Source: Azolla caroliniana (taxonomy: Eukaryota > Polypodiophyta). Taken from it: a stretch of DNA of 64,000 bases. Location of the stretch: assembly GCA_043228905.1 (NCBI GenBank), contig JBHGNT010000020.1:10044001-10108000 (forward strand), in the 5' to 3' direction. The notes under the pieces are model-generated. The model did no database searches, was not told the DNA's origin, and saw only the letters and a list, made by a program, of their open reading frames with translations. A program made the translations under genes and the position numbers. This document shows positions 46,020-59,138 of this stretch, in pieces; within the stretch, counting starts at the first letter, position 1, and every line of letters starts with the position of its first letter.

Positions 46020-49000
46020 ACAACACTTCTTCTTCAGATAAGCTTTCCTCCTCCTTCCATAATGTAATGTAATGGGCCATGGCCTTCTTTCCTTGTGTGT
46101 CTTCTTCTTGTCTTGTGTCTGTCTGTGTGTGTGTGTACACACATTCTGTTGCTATACTTCTCGGCCCATGACGGTGCCCACCACGAAAAGAAGAAGAAGG
46201 AAAAAACCTTTTGCCTCGGTTGCATGTTCTGCCCAACTGCCCCCGTCTGTCTGTCCGTTGTGGCTCTTATGAGTCGCGGTCGTCGCACATCAAGACTATA
46301 GGTAATGAATGTACGTGAGAGAAAGAGCTCGAGGAAGCCTTCGGGTGCTCCAGATGTGTTTGTGTCTATGTTCGTGTCTAGGTGTGTCTGTGTCTGTGTC
46401 TAGGTGTGTCTATGTCTGTGTTCGTTGTCTCTGTGCGCATTGAGAGGTTTGTCGCTTGTTGGGAACCCATAACCCTAAGGCTGAGAGAGAATGTTTCGTG
46501 GCGACATTAAAGTCGTGCCCATCGCATGTTGGGTGGGACTGGAGAGAGGAGGACCTCATAAAGCCAATTATGAGTGACATGTATGCGTCTTGTGCGAACA
46601 ACCATTTGAGTTTTCGTGACAAGTGTTAGTTGTAAGTACCAATGAGCCCATTGTTAGGGGAGGTTGCATACTATGATTGTATTTAAATAGTACAAGGGTT
46701 GCAAGATCAAGACATGACCCATTAGTATATCATTGATGGAGGGTGCGCACAACACATCTCATTCGAGTTGTGACCTTTGCCTATTCTTACAAGAAAGAGG
46801 ACCTTGATGAAGCTCATGGGGGCACCATGTGCATATGTGCACTTGCAAAGATTTTTAGAAGATTAGCCCATAATCCATTTGTTGGTGTAGAGTGTATAAT
46901 GGCTCTTAAGAGTTGTGATTGTCACATGATGAGAGAGGAGGGTCTACGAAGAGGGATCTATGGGATTAGGAGAATGCCCATAAACCCAAGGCTTATGTTC
47001 ATAGTCTTGACCATCTCACCTACGGTCCACGGAGTTACAAACTTGAGGTAGGAACTCAAGGAGGCATGTGAAAGTGCCATATATAAACATGCATGAGTAC
47101 ATAGGATTTTATGGGATCATGATATGGTTCATTAGTTGAAATCTAACGACAGATATGTGGTGCACATCTCTTGAGAGTCTCGTCGATTTGGGTGTTCAAG
47201 GGAAAATCAAAGTTATGAGCACCATAATTTTAGATTCATCATTATTATTTCTTATTATTTATCAAAAACTCTAATGCATCATGTTTTTGTGTGGGCTTTA
47301 ATGTGTGGGCCAGAATATCACATTATATTGTTTCTTCAAAATTTGGGTTTCCAATCACATATATATACACTTATATGATGATGATTGCATACCATTCTCA
47401 AGCTTAAATAGTTGCAAACACCTTATCGAATAAGTCTAGTTTTTGGCCAAATTAGTGACATTTACCCGAAAAATACGTGACATTCCGCATGTCTATGTGT
47501 GTATAGGATTTGGTCCATGAATTGAAGGTTGACGAAGGATGTGTAGTGTGGCTCTTGATAGTCTTGACCACTACATGTCAAAAATCAAGAGAGAATAAAC
47601 AAGTTTGCTAAAGAGTCATGTGTATGTGATGAGTTTCCAAAGTGAAGGTTGATGGAGGGTGTAATAACTCTTGAGAGGTGTAACTATCACATGTTGGCTG
47701 AGGTGAGGCAACTTCAAGCAAGCCTTTGAGATATGATGTACATGTGTGTGTGTGTATGTAAATCAATTTACATGACAATGACGAAAACATACAATGGTAA
47801 ATTGGTGGAGGGCATGTAGTCCAAATCCAAATTGCCTTTTTATGGATACTGCTTTGCGATTATAGATATCAAATCTCTTTTGGCATTTGGTTGTCAACTC
47901 CACTATGAGATAAGAAAGACATGGGCACACTTCATGGCCATTGATGGCTCATGAGTCATAACTTGTGAGCTAATTGTTTGGGATCGAAATTCATTTTTGG
48001 TCTCTTTCTTCTCATTTTATCCACATTGATAGGCATATGTCCAAGGGCCTACTTGGCCTTATCCACATTGCATTGGGATATTTGTCATCTAACCAAACTC
48101 ACAAACCTTTGTCCTAGGAAAGTGCTTGGTTGAAGTTTCTCTTGAAATGCAATGCTTTGCTCTTACTAAATCTCCAAGTGCTTGACTTTTTTTATCATTT
48201 AGATTAATGCACTCTTGTTTCTTGATTTTATTGTTCTTTATCAATCCTTCTTGTTGCTACTTGCCATATGAAAATATTGATTTCTTGAAATGTCACATCT
48301 CTTGAGGGGCCTAAATTTGATGTTCAACGTGCGTACAACATCCACTTTATATATTGGGGTCAAACTATTTAGAACACGTAACCCTCTTTACTCTTTTTTC
48401 TTGCTTTGTCTTGATATATTGTGTAATAGGATCTTGTGGATGAATTTAAGATAAAATTCATTACATAATTGGCACCTCCCAGGAATGGAAAGGCTCTTCA
48501 AGGGTTCATGGGTTAATCCGATTATTATAGCAAATTCATAAGCATAAAAGACAATATTCTCATATGAACTCTTGAAGGAATTCAAATGGTAGACAAATGC
48601 ACAAATCTATTTGAACTTATAAGAGAAATGCCTCGTGACAACTTGAGTCCTTGTGAATTGGAATACAAAAACAAATTCACATTCATGCAATTACTTTGAC
48701 TTTTGCCAATGGTGTGATGCTTTCCCAATGATGAAGTATAATTTCATCACATTGTCTTAATAACACTTAACACTAATCACTCACAAGTATGAGAGAGCTC
48801 TAGCTTGAATTACAAGGGGAAGACAAGAAGTGCATTCATACGTATACACCCCTTTCTTCTTTTGGTTTTATGTTTGTTTGTATATTCATTTTTTCATCAT
48901 ATCCCCCTTGTGCATCATGCTCGCTTTTTGTTTTGTCTTTATACACACATAAACTTCGATAGCTAGGTTCCATTGTTGAATGTATTCACTTATTGTGCAC

Positions 49001-49681
49001 ATAGCATTCTTCACTCAAGCATTTGTGTACGTGTTCCACATCCACTCTCTCCCCATTTCCAGGTGTTGAACCTCCACTCCCCTTTCCTCCCTGTTTCCTT
49101 TAGCTCTCATTCATATTCTCCTTTCCCTTCTATTTCACTTTTGTCCCCTTCACACCTCTACTTTTCCCACGGTAATGGTAGGAATACACTACATAGAAAG
49201 CCAAATGCATTGAAAGATCCATGCTCGGTGTGTGAAGAGACCATTTATCTTCGAGAATCGGATGCCATCAACATGCAAATCCTGTTCTCCAAACTCTTTA
49301 CCTGATGGGGAGGGTATATTCATGGACCACAACACTTCGTGAGCTCACCGGAGCACTTGCACCTCACGTTATTTCATCGACTTGAGTACCTTGGAGTTTT
49401 TTTTCAAATCTCCATTTGTGCTCAGTGATTATGCAAGGCACTTTTCCAAAGAGGACACTTGAACACATCATCTCCCAAGAACTTTCCGTGAACCAAACAC
49501 ACAAGGCGTTCAATCGAAGCTAAATCTCGAAAGGATTTTGACATTCATACCCTCGAAAGGATTGTGCAAAATCAATCCCTGAAGAGAACATGTGAGGTGT
49601 GGTCCCAAACACATCATTCAAGAACTCATCTCCTTACAAAAAATTCCAATGGCTCTTGAAAATATGTGATAGGTGGCGAAA

Positions 49682-49741
<60 letters not shown>

Positions 49742-51377
49742 GTTCGTAATAATAACAGTCATAGGGATAATCACCAATTAAATGATCATACTAATGCTAA
49801 ACAATATCTCCATAAATAAGTGATCATACTAATCATAAATAAATAAATAATCAACAACCAACAATGCCACTAATAATTCATAACAATTTTAATACCAAAC
49901 TATTAATAAGCCTAATAATTCCATCCCTTTTACCATACTACTCACTATATAATTGTAATCATATTAATAAATTACCAACAAAAAACAAGAGAATGTCCTT
50001 GTCTATATTCATGATATGCGTACATTGCCTACCAAAAATCCCCTCAGGTCTTGGCATTGGTTCGATGATATGCACTTTCGATAGAGTGGCGACTCATGGC
50101 TCCTCATCACACACTCACATGTCAGTTGAACCTTGTTCACTACCCTATCCCATCCCATTTCCTCCAACATACACACATACATGCATATCATACATACATA
50201 CATACATACATACATACATACATACATACATAGAACGTAATATTCGTGTTCGTGGAAGCATTCAAACGTTTGGAAACGAACACGTTTGAAAAGGGAAAAG
50301 TATGTGTTCATTTTTTTAAAACTTTTTTTACTTTTTTTGTAACTTTTTTTTACCTCTCTCTCCTCCTCCTCATGAATCTTCTTTTGCTACTCATGATCAG
50401 ATGCCACTCATCCGCCATATCTTGGTGGCCACGATTTCTTCAACCATTATGTTGTGTTTCTTGATCCTCCTTCCCACCTACTCTACAGGTATGGCTATGG
50501 AGATATTCTTTACCATGATTCTGCCGCCAGGCCATGGATGCAATGCTCCATGACTTCTGCTACATCTCAGCCCCCTCAATATAATTCATGGGGAGCGATG
50601 TGGAGCTTTGGGAAGTAGGTGTAGCTCATGATCGTGGAGAGGATGAGGGAGGAGATCCTTAGAGCCAGGGCATGCTCAAAACCAACATTAATCTCAAGAA
50701 CAACATGATGATGAGCAAGAAGAACAGAAGCTTGATCCACCATGTCAATGAGAATCAGATGCCAGAACCAGATGAAGCATAGTCATGGTGATCCTCAAAA
50801 TTAGATGAATCATAATCATGGACCATGGTGATCCTCAGAAACAAAAACAGAACCAGAGTCATCATGATGATGGCGATGATCAAAACAATAGGAAGAATCT
50901 GAGGGGGATGAAGAGAAGGAAGGTGAATGGTCTTGGTAATACTGCCATAGAAGTTGAAGCTTTAGCTGATAGCTCATAACACCTGCCACTCTCTTGCTCT
51001 CTGTCCCTCTTTCTCTCTCTTTCTAATGTTTAGTACTTTAATAATTTCTAAACAATTGAAACTTGATGACATGTGATTCAATCAATACCATTCTTATCTA
51101 TCCAATCCAACGTTGAGATGATTTACCATACACGTATGATTAAATCATTCTCGAATGCAAATGCATGTATGATATGTATGGTTCATTCTATGCATGCATA
51201 CATACATACATACATATATACATACATGTTGAATATGATATGCGAAAGAATAAGCGAGGACCTGCAAGAAGATGTGTACAACAAGAAACATAGGCAAAAT
51301 ATAGATAATATGCAAGAAGGTAGAAGATAAGATAGACATGATTTAGCTCTAATGGAGGCTATGTTATTCTCTTCTGT

Positions 51378-51431
<54 letters not shown>

Positions 51432-51450
51432 GGTAGGGTTTGTCCCTACA
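46020..51450. other. intergenic DNA with microsatellites
   Basis: The first 300 bases probably hold the S1 promoter on the - strand. Beyond this no gene is recognised. Simple repeats: (AAAT)n at about 49678-49740, (CATA)n at 50189-50232 and 51195-51225, and (CT)n at 51384-51428. Between 46700 and 47850 phrases such as GGAGGGTGTAGT...CTCTTGAGAG...ACTATCACATG recur in degenerate form. Confidence 0.6.
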
Positions 51451-51882
51451 ATGGCAAACACTCGTAAATCCACCACAAAGTTTGGGGGTATGATTGATAA
51501 TGAGCCGAGATCACCAACAAATCTTGATTCCAATGCAATGAACAAAATGCTTATGAGTCACTTGATTTCTCTTCAAGAAACCATAAACAAGCAAGGTGAA
51601 GAGATTAGGACGTTAATGAAAGAGAATGTTAAGCTCCAAATTGTTGTCATTGAGAATGAAAGTCTTAAGCAAATGGTTGCAAAACTTGAAGAAGAGATTC
51701 AAGAATGTAAAAGTGCTTCTTTTGAAACAAATGAGCGCCTTAACAAGATTGAGTTAAAGGAAGCATTAAAAGAAGAAAAATTAGACATGATCAGGCGGGA
51801 TGTAAGTGAGATGAAAAATGTATGTAAAACGAAGTCATGGAACCAATGTATGTGGTATCAAACTCGTCTAATATGCATGTGA
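51451..51882 (+). CDS. hypothetical coiled-coil ORF
   Basis: About 143 codons from ATGGCAAACACTCG to TGA, directly after a (CT)n tract that could be a leader. The product is hydrophilic. A heptad-like segment (TINKQGEEIRTLMKENVKLQ and on, to near residue 110) suggests a coiled coil. I recognise no family. Gag-like N-termini of gypsy elements often look like this, so it may be a retroelement fragment. No LTRs or pol are visible nearby. Confidence 0.3.
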   Translation: MANTRKSTTKFGGMIDNEPRSPTNLDSNAMNKMLMSHLISLQETINKQGEEIRTLMKENVKLQIVVIENESLKQMVAKLEEEIQECKSASFETNERLNKIELKEALKEEKLDMIRRDVSEMKNVCKTKSWNQCMWYQTRLICM

Positions 51883-52037
51883 TGCATCAAGAGAAGAATA
51901 TAGAAAGCATAGATGTTTGAGAATGGAAAGAATGTTGTCGTAGTGTATTTCGTACACTACATGAAAAATGTATATAGTACTAGATTCAATAAATATAAAG
52001 AAATAGAAGAAAATATAAAAATATATATTACATGCAT

Positions 52038-52107
52038 AAGGCAAGATTCAAACCTTGTACCTCCATGTTAATAATTTGGAGTCTTACCATTATACTAAAA
52101 CATCATG
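52038..52107 (-). other. tRNA-like SINE head
   Basis: On the - strand an A-box-like TAGTATAATGGTAAGAC precedes GGAGGTACAAGGTTTGAATCTTGCC, a B-box-like segment. Spacing fits a tRNA-derived pol III promoter. A related copy lies at 52735-52796 in the opposite orientation. Confidence 0.45.
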
Positions 52108-52734
52108 AGTGTGTAAAAAGTAGATATCCCATATAGAAAGCCTATATCACGCATATTTTCTAGGAAAAAGCTTTAGTTAGAAGAAAATGCATGATAAAAG
52201 AAAAAGCTACACATGCACATCTAGCGTGCATGAACACTATAGTTAATAAAAAACGTTGTCGTGAAGATCCGTCACTAGGCGCGGATCGTGAGGCGGAACC
52301 ACCGGGGTTCTGGATCGGAAGGACTTGAAGTTTGCACTAGCTTTAGCGAGAAAGGATTTAAGATAGATTGAAAGAGAGAGATTGAGATAAGATAAAACAC
52401 TTGACTTTAGATTGAGAGAGAGATTAAGATTGAGCTCTTGACTTTAGATTTGAAGAACAAGATTAATACATCAATTGGATAACGAATTTTTTTCTTACCA
52501 TTAATTTTGATATAAAGTACAAAGCTCTCCCTTTGATCTTTTTCATCCCACCCTTTTATAGATGCTCCCATGCATATAATGCATGTGAGGGTACATGCAT
52601 ACAATGCATGGAATGCATGTGATGTATGCATGTTTGCCATTTGGTGCTTATGCATCACATGTCACTCAATCAAGCTCTAATATAAGAATTTCCATGTAAA
52701 GCTATAATGATAAAAATATAATACCTAAAGAAAT

Positions 52735-52796
52735 GATTTGGCTTAATGGTAAGCTTATTGCTTCTTATCTTGGAGGTGCAAAGTTCGAATCTTGCT
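52735..52796 (+). other. tRNA-like SINE head, second copy
   Basis: An A-box-like TGGCTTAATGGTAAGC and, after about 35 nt, GGAGGTGCAAAGTTCGAATCTTGC. It shares GGAGGT.CAA.GTT.GAATCTTGC with the copy at 52038-52107. No clear SINE tail or target duplication found. Confidence 0.45.
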
Positions 52797-52872
52797 TACA
52801 TCTTTTTCTTTTATGCACAAAATACTATTAGGCTTTTGGACCAAATATCTTTAAGACACCATGCACCGTGAT

Positions 52873-53042
52873 CAACCACTCGACCGATCCGTCCAATTTG
52901 CATCTGTTTGGTCCAACCACTCGACCGATCCGTCCAATTTGCATTTGTTTGGTCCAGCCTAGTCCGTATCCCGAGTCGCTGCTTACCGGCCACCGGCTAA
53001 CCGGTTCACCGGCTCCGTCACCGGTTGCCACCGGTTTTGGTT
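52873..53042. repeat. 41-bp tandem duplication and ACCGGT-rich block
   Basis: CAACCACTCGACCGATCCGT and the next 21 bases occur at 52873 and again at 52914 with one or two differences. From about 52985 to 53040 the motif ACCGG(T/C) recurs at short intervals. This block is more GC-rich than its surroundings. No coding function seen. Confidence 0.75.
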
Positions 53043-53693
53043 GGCCCAAAACTTTTACAAGTAGCTAAGCCACACCCACTTATCCAATTAGTTTGGTTCA
53101 AGTCACCTTGAACTCTCTATGCTCCACACATAGATACAAAGATAATAGCTTTTGCTTTGCCTTATATATGGTGAGATCCTTATTTGTCTTGTCTATATGG
53201 GATATCTCACAGTTTTATCTTTCTCTTATCCTTTGCAAACTTCCTACTCACATAACTTGAGACTTAGATGTCCGTTTGTTATGTAGTAAAGTGCATTCGA
53301 AAGCTCTTGAAGACCTCCATCTTTTTGTACTAAGATATTAAACTTATTTAAAATAGTATTTTCACTATTATTGTTTTATATGATTCATACTCGATTTCGT
53401 ATGTTTTATGTGATTTTCACACCATTGCTGAAAATCTTCAGGACAACCCATGATCACTTTTAGAAAAAGCATGTTAGAGAAAGCATGGCATCCATAATTA
53501 GAGAAAAAGAATGGATTGCTAAGACTCTCTCATCACTATATAAGGATGTGGAGCATAATGTAGTAAGGGAAAAATAAATAAATAAATAAATTATGGGGTG
53601 AAAATATTTGGAAATTGGATATGTTTCTAAGTACCGATTAATAAACTATACTCGTGGGATTCACGAGGTTTCAATATTCTTCTCTTTCAATCT
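53043..53693. other. intergenic, nothing recognised
   Basis: AT-rich DNA between the repeat block and the copia LTR. It includes a short (AAAT)n run near 53573-53590. Confidence 0.5.
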
Positions 53694-54144
53694 TGTAATG
53701 AATCGGGTATGATTCTTGTGTAGCGGATAAGATATGTGTTATGTGTATGTGTGAGAGGAAATAGAGAAGAGAAGAGACCACACAAGATGGATAGATAGAA
53801 TGGAAAATAGAATACTCAAGTAGAAGAAGATGTATATTCACAAGGAGAATATGAAATACAAAAATGTAGCATTACAAGGAGTCATAACTGACTTAGTATG
53901 AAGTATGAGGAGGGTGCTTTGTATATAGTAACCCTCTCTCTTCATTAACTAACTACAACAACCCCTCTCTCTTGGGGAATGTGAAGACTCATAGTCATGT
54001 GGAATATGTAACTCATTTATTATGATTCTATGACACATAGTTAATGTGTAGAGAGTAATGGTGTGACTCTTGACCTTTGAGTAATCACAGATTCTCAAAA
54101 GGTGTGTTCACACATTGCACTATGTTGAGCTTGATTCTCAACAC
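53694..54144 (-). repeat. 3' LTR of the copia element
   Basis: On the - strand it begins TGTTGAG (at 54144) and ends TTACA (53694), 451 bp. A TATATAC promoter-like motif lies near 53925. Directly before it on the - strand (54145-54160) is the purine-rich GAGCTTGAGGGGGCG. Part of the same LTR family recurs at 62408 to about 62620. Confidence 0.75.
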
Positions 54145-54164
54145 GCCCCCTCAAGCTCAACTTG

Positions 54165-57100
54165 GGTTGGTTCCTTTCGATTGATGTTCGCTTCGGCTGG
54201 TATCCGGTTCAGACGATCTCCGGTGTCCACGTTGGCTCGTACCTAGTTCAGACGGTATCTGGTTTTTGCTTGAACTCCCCCTTAAGCTTGTCAAGTCAGG
54301 GATCGTCAATCCAAGATCTGACATGAATTGCCGAAGCTTGTCGGCTCCTAGGGCCTTGGTGAAGATGTAGGTTGTCTAAAGATTCGTGTTGATGTGTAGA
54401 AGATCGACATCTTCGGCCTGAACACGCTTTCGAATGAAGTAGTAGTGCACTTCGATATGCTTTGTGCGTGTGTGGAACACTGAGTTCTGAGCCAGATATA
54501 TACGGCTCATGTTGTTGTAGCAAATGGGAGTCAAATCCTTCATAATCCTCTTGAACCATACGACTTCACATGCAACTATGGTTACGCCCCTTTATTTGGC
54601 CTCCGTACTCGATAGTGCGACGGTAGGCTGCTTCTTACTACTCCAAGATATTGCTCCACTATCGAGCAAGAAGACAAATTTGGAGGTTGATCGTGGATAA
54701 GCTCTACAACTGGCCTAGTCGGCATCCATGTACCCTTCGAGTCGAATTGGTGTGACTGATGCGTAGAGGATGCCGTAATCCATTGTGCCACTCACGTAAC
54801 GTAATACTTGCTTAGCGCAATTGAAATGGATATCTCGCAGAGTTTGCCTGAATTGGCTAAGGAGGTCGACCAGATAGTTGAGGTCGGGTCGAGTGATCGT
54901 GAGATAGATGAGGCTCCCGACCAGTTGACGATATTGAGTCGGCTCGTACTCGTTTGTGCCGGAGTCGGCATCTAGTTTGAGGTTTTGATTGAGAGGGGTT
55001 GCCACAGATTTGCACTCTATCATCCCGAACTTGTATAATAAGTTGAGAATGTAGTGTTGTTGAGAGATCATAATGCCGGTCGGAATCTGAATTACTTCAA
55101 TGCCTAGGAAGTAATGAAGTTCCTTCATGTCCGTCATCTCGAATTTGTTGGAGAGGAGGGATTTCACCTTGTTGATATCGACTAAAATTTCTCCTCCAAT
55201 GACCAAATCATCCACGTATAGGATGATGACAATCGAGTTTCTAGAGTCGTTTTATATGTAGAGGGAGTTGTCGGATTTCGGCATTCAAAGCCAATTTGAT
55301 GAAGATATTGCATAATCTTCGAATGCCAAGCACACGGTGCTTGCTTGAGGCCGTAGAGTGGCTTCTTGAGTCGACACACAGCTTTCGGATGATTACGCGA
55401 TTCGAAGCCGGGTGGTTGTACCATGTATACCTCCTCTTCTAATTCGCCTTGAAGAAAGGTGTTCTTTATGTCCATTTGATGAAGGTGCCACCCTTTTGCT
55501 CCTGCGAGTGCAATTACGGTATGCACAATCGTCATCTTTGCCACCAGGGCAAATGTCTCTTCGTAGTTGACTCCATGCGTTCGTGCGTATCCTTTTGCTA
55601 CGAGTCGAGCTTTGTAGTGGTTTATGGTGCCATCGACGTTGTACTTCACCTTGTAGATCCATCTGCAGCCAATCGCCTTCTTGTGCGGTGAGTGGGGGAC
55701 AAGATCCCACGTCTTGTTTTTGGAGAGTGCTTGCATCTCCTCATTCATCGCTTCAACCCATCTGGGGTCCTTCGCGGATTCGGCAAATGTTTCCGGCTCC
55801 CGTACTATGGCTACCTTCATCATAAAGGCGTAATGGTATGCCATATAATCGTAGTAGCAGAATTGGCTTACAGGGTTCTTTTCACAGGTGGATCGACGGA
55901 GCTTCTCGTTTGCGGATACTAAGGCTTTCTTCGCTCCATTTTTCTGGATGTTAAGGTCGTTGAACTCACTATCGGGGGAGTAAGTCAATTTGTTGCTGTC
56001 GAAGTGATCGTCTTCATACTTTGACATTTTCGCCTTCCCTTTGTCCAGCTTCGGACTCGACCGAGATGTGCTTTGATCGCTCGGAGGCTCTTGTGGCCCA
56101 CTAAGCCTTGTCATAATTGGGCTTTCTTCGAACATGCGCGTGAGCCAATCTTCGGCTTCTATCTCTATTTCGGCAGATTCCGGGTCGAGCGGAATTAGAG
56201 TTGAAGTTGTCTCTGGTGCGTACTAGGATGCAGACTCGTCGAAAACGACGTCTTGACTTACTCGAGATTTTCGAGTTGAGGGGTTATAGCACTTGTACCC
56301 CTTTTTCTCTAGTGAGTATCCTACGAGGATACATTTCTCCGAATTCGGGTCGAGCTTTTGTCGCTTCTCGTCGGGGATGTGCACGTACGCAATGGAGCTA
56401 AATATCTGAACATGTGATAGGTTCGGCTTCTTTCCGAAAAAATTCTTGTGTGGAGTAAGTTCGTGCACACCGATGTCGGACACCAATTCATGAGGTATAC
56501 GACTGTGTTAGCTGCTTCTGCCCAATACGACTTCGGCATGTGCTTTTCATTCATCATGGTTCGTGCTACTTCGAGGATGTGCCGTTTCTTTCATTCAACG
56601 ATTCCATTTTGTTGTGGCGTATGTTGACACGAAAACTCTCGCCGAATTCCTTCTTTTCGTAGAAAAGCCGAAAATTCGTCGGAGAAGTACTCCTTGCCTC
56701 CATCCGACCGAAGACAACGTACATGTTGGCCTGTGGCTTTCTTGACTTCATTCTTAAAGTTTTGGAAGTGTCCGAACACTTCACTCTCTTGCCACATGGG
56801 GTAGATCCAGGTGTGCCTAGAGAAGTCGTGGATGAAGGCCACGTAGTCTCAGCATCCGCTGAATGTAGCCGTTTGAGCCGGACCCCATACATCGGAATGA
56901 ATTACGTCGAGTAGGCCTTTGCTCATGTTCCACTCCTTTGGAAATGGGTGCCGATGTTGCTCGCCGAATTGGCAAGCGGCACACACACCTTCAATCTCTT
57001 TCTCCTTGAATGTCAGGAGCATGATGGCGACTCCTTTCGGTTGCATTGCCTTGAGCTTTTGGAGGTTGATATGGCCAATTCGCTTGTGCCATAACTATAT

Positions 57101-57727
57101 GTCGGAATTGGCTTTCGTGCCCTTTGCGAACATGGACGATTTCATCTCGTGCAAGTTGAGAATGAACATCCAGCCCTCTCTTCGTCCGCAAGCGATGAGT
57201 CGGCCCTCTTTTTTGATGAAGCAATCACCTTGATTAAATCATAGTTGCATCCCTTGCTCAACAATTTGACCGACGGAAACCAAATTCTTCGTAATGGTTG
57301 GTACATGCAAGACATTCTTAATAAAAGTTTGGTTACCTTCTTTGCAGAATTAGATGCGTAGTGTCATCTCCAGCTCCGACATAGCCGGGTCGTTCCGGCT
57401 CTCAAAGTTCGTGGAACCATTCTTGATGAGACGTCATATGGTTCGAGCCATCGGAGTCAACGAACCATACGTCTTCCGGACTAGATGCGTTATTCGAAGT
57501 AGAAGCTGACATAGAATTTACTCTATGTCTCATCACAAACATTTCGCCACGATCGTCATAGTCGGAGTTGGTGGCATAGTTGGTGAGTTGTCAACTAGTG
57601 GAAGCCGACTCACGTATCTTCTTACGACACTCTTCTTCGTGGTGATCGACTTTTCAGCAATATTCGCATTTGATCGAGTTTTGTCGACTCAGACTGGAAT
57701 GGAAGCTCCCCCTTCTTCCGAAGGTTC
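54165..57727 (-). pseudogene. copia gag-pol remnant
   Basis: From high to low coordinates: a CCHC-type knuckle near 57690-57630 with a stop inside it; a protease-like VDSDGSNHM near 57460 where DSG is altered; a GAG-pre-integrase/HHCC zinc region (CAACQFGEQHRHPF, near 56960); integrase catalytic parts DVWGP, SDGGKEY and TPQQNGIVE, the last followed by a stop; RT (55182-56135) with GCRWIYKVKYNVDG and MDIKNTFLQGELEEEVYM; the YVDDL box readable across a frameshift near 55200; and RNase H to about 54300. Multiple stops and frameshifts make it non-coding. Confidence 0.87.
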
Positions 57728-58190
57728 CTAGTACCTAATTAACTATCATGGTAGCTAATTAGCTTTCCTAGTAGCTAATTAGCTGGTAATAACTAGAGTA
57801 GCTAACTATCATAGTAGCTAATTAGCTATCATGGTAGCTAATTAGCTAATTTCCTATTCTAATTAGCTATTCTAGTAGCTATTTAGCTATCATGGTAGCT
57901 AAAACCCTATTCTAATAGCTAATTAGCTATCCTAAAAGCTAATTAGCTATTCTGGTAGCTAATTATCTGGTAATAACTAAATTAGCTATTGAGAATAGCT
58001 AATTAGCTATCATGGTAGCTAGTTAGCTATTTTGGTAGCTAATTATCTGGTAATAACTAAATTAGCTATTGAGAATAGCTAATTAGCTATCATGGTAGTA
58101 GCTATTGAGAGTAGCCAGTTACCTATGTAGTAGCTATCCTAGTAGCTAACTGAGGTAAATGTAACTGATAAGCTAATTAGCTTTTCTGCT
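57727..58190. repeat. array of palindromic AGCTAATTAGCT repeats
   Basis: Over about 460 bp a roughly 20-bp unit TAGCTAATTAGCTATCATGG and variants (e.g. TAGCTAATTAGCTATTCTGG, TAGCTAATTATCTGGTAATA) recurs many times. The core AGCTAATTAGCT is a perfect palindrome. The same core occurs once more at about 60055 in GCATAGCTAATTAGCTATG, beyond the gene at 58173-59002. Confidence 0.9.
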
Positions 58191-59002
58191 AATTGAGCTA
58201 ATTAACTTTCCGTGTAGAGTCAAAACAAATGTTGAGATAAATGTAAATACCTGAGGTACATCAAGAAGATGAATGGGATGCTCCTCGTATTGATTTCTTC
58301 CAACACATTTCCTGCATAAATCCTTTTTATTGGGTGAAACCCTACTCTCATTAGTCCAAAACATTGTGATTACATCCTTGATTTTAAATGTTATGGGTGT
58401 CATTGGCTTACATCTTGTAGTTAGCTTTAATAGACTAGTTCCTTCACCCGAGGAAATTATACGGTTCATTGTATTGTACATTGTTTTTCTACTAACACCA
58501 ATTACCTTAGATAGCTCACTGATGTTTATATCATCAACATCACTATTAAGTAACATCATTAGACTAGACCTTTTTAAGACAAGATCATCTTCTAACCTGC
58601 TCATGGATACGAAACTATTACGAAGATTATTTACTAAAATAGATGATATGTTTGCATTAAGACCATCACAATCAACTAAGTCCTTTATCGATGGATCATT
58701 ACATATTCCATAAAGTACTACCTTATTTTCTTCATTGCTAATGTGCTTGGTTTGAACATTGAAATAGTCTACAACCTTTCTCTCTATGATGGTAGTCGCA
58801 TTACTTACATTCTCAGCTAAACTATCCTTACCTTTACTGAGTGTGGCTTTCGTATCCTTCAACAATTGACGATGTTTCCTTTTTTTTTTTCTGCCCAATA
58901 ATTTCGTATGGCTTGTTGTGTCCTGATAGCATCATCCCTATCCTTATGATCATTGAGGGGTAATTCTAAACACCCTTCTTCCCCTTCCATTTGGCTAGAC
59001 AT
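58173..59002 (-). CDS. unrecognised gene with HTH and SPNKKD...EEH motif (putative transposase), frameshifted at an A run
   Basis: An ATG at 59002 (after AAACCCTAAATTTC) opens a frame of about 40 codons (MSSQMEGEEG...AIRNYWA). At the ten-T run 58881-58890 (A on the coding strand) the frame changes and continues as a 230-codon ORF. That part is basic at first, then has a helix-turn-helix-like INISELSKVIGVSRKTMYNT and the segment MFWTNESRVSPNKKDLCRKC...QYEEHPIHLLD. I do not recognise a named family; the HTH followed by an SPNKKD/EEH block looks like an uncharacterised transposon-type protein. After LLDVPQ a good donor (CAG|GTATTT near 58252) suggests the true exon ends there and the last 30 residues are intronic. 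The downstream exon would fall in the repeat array. Possibly broken. Confidence 0.45.
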
Positions 59003-59138
59003 ATTAAAACCCTAAATTTCTAGAAGAAAAAACAAGTATTTAAGATGGCTATGGGCAACAACAATACACAAAAATATTCCACAATACACAAGATTAGACA
59101 CAACAATACACAAGATAATCAATAGACAGAAAAGTTAT

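Larger units (their letters stand above)
53694..57727 (-). mobile_element. Ty1/copia element, 5'-truncated
   Basis: A - strand copia element with its 3' LTR at 53694-54144, then a polypurine tract and pol and gag remnants reading leftward from 57.7 kb. Copia order (gag knuckle, protease, integrase, RT, RNase H) is clear. At about 57727 gag ends abruptly against the palindromic repeat array, so the 5' LTR and most of gag are missing. Confidence 0.9.

Noticed and set aside
49678-49740. CRISPR-like regular repeats ((AAAT)n and other tandem arrays)
   Set aside because: These are simple microsatellites without unique spacers, in a plant nuclear genome with introns.
50411-50620. Gene fragment reading HPPYLGGHDFFNHYVVFLD in one + strand frame
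   Set aside because: Only about 70 codons, with stops on both sides; no recognised family, no splice model, and two other frames are also open. It may be an exon relic but is not supported.
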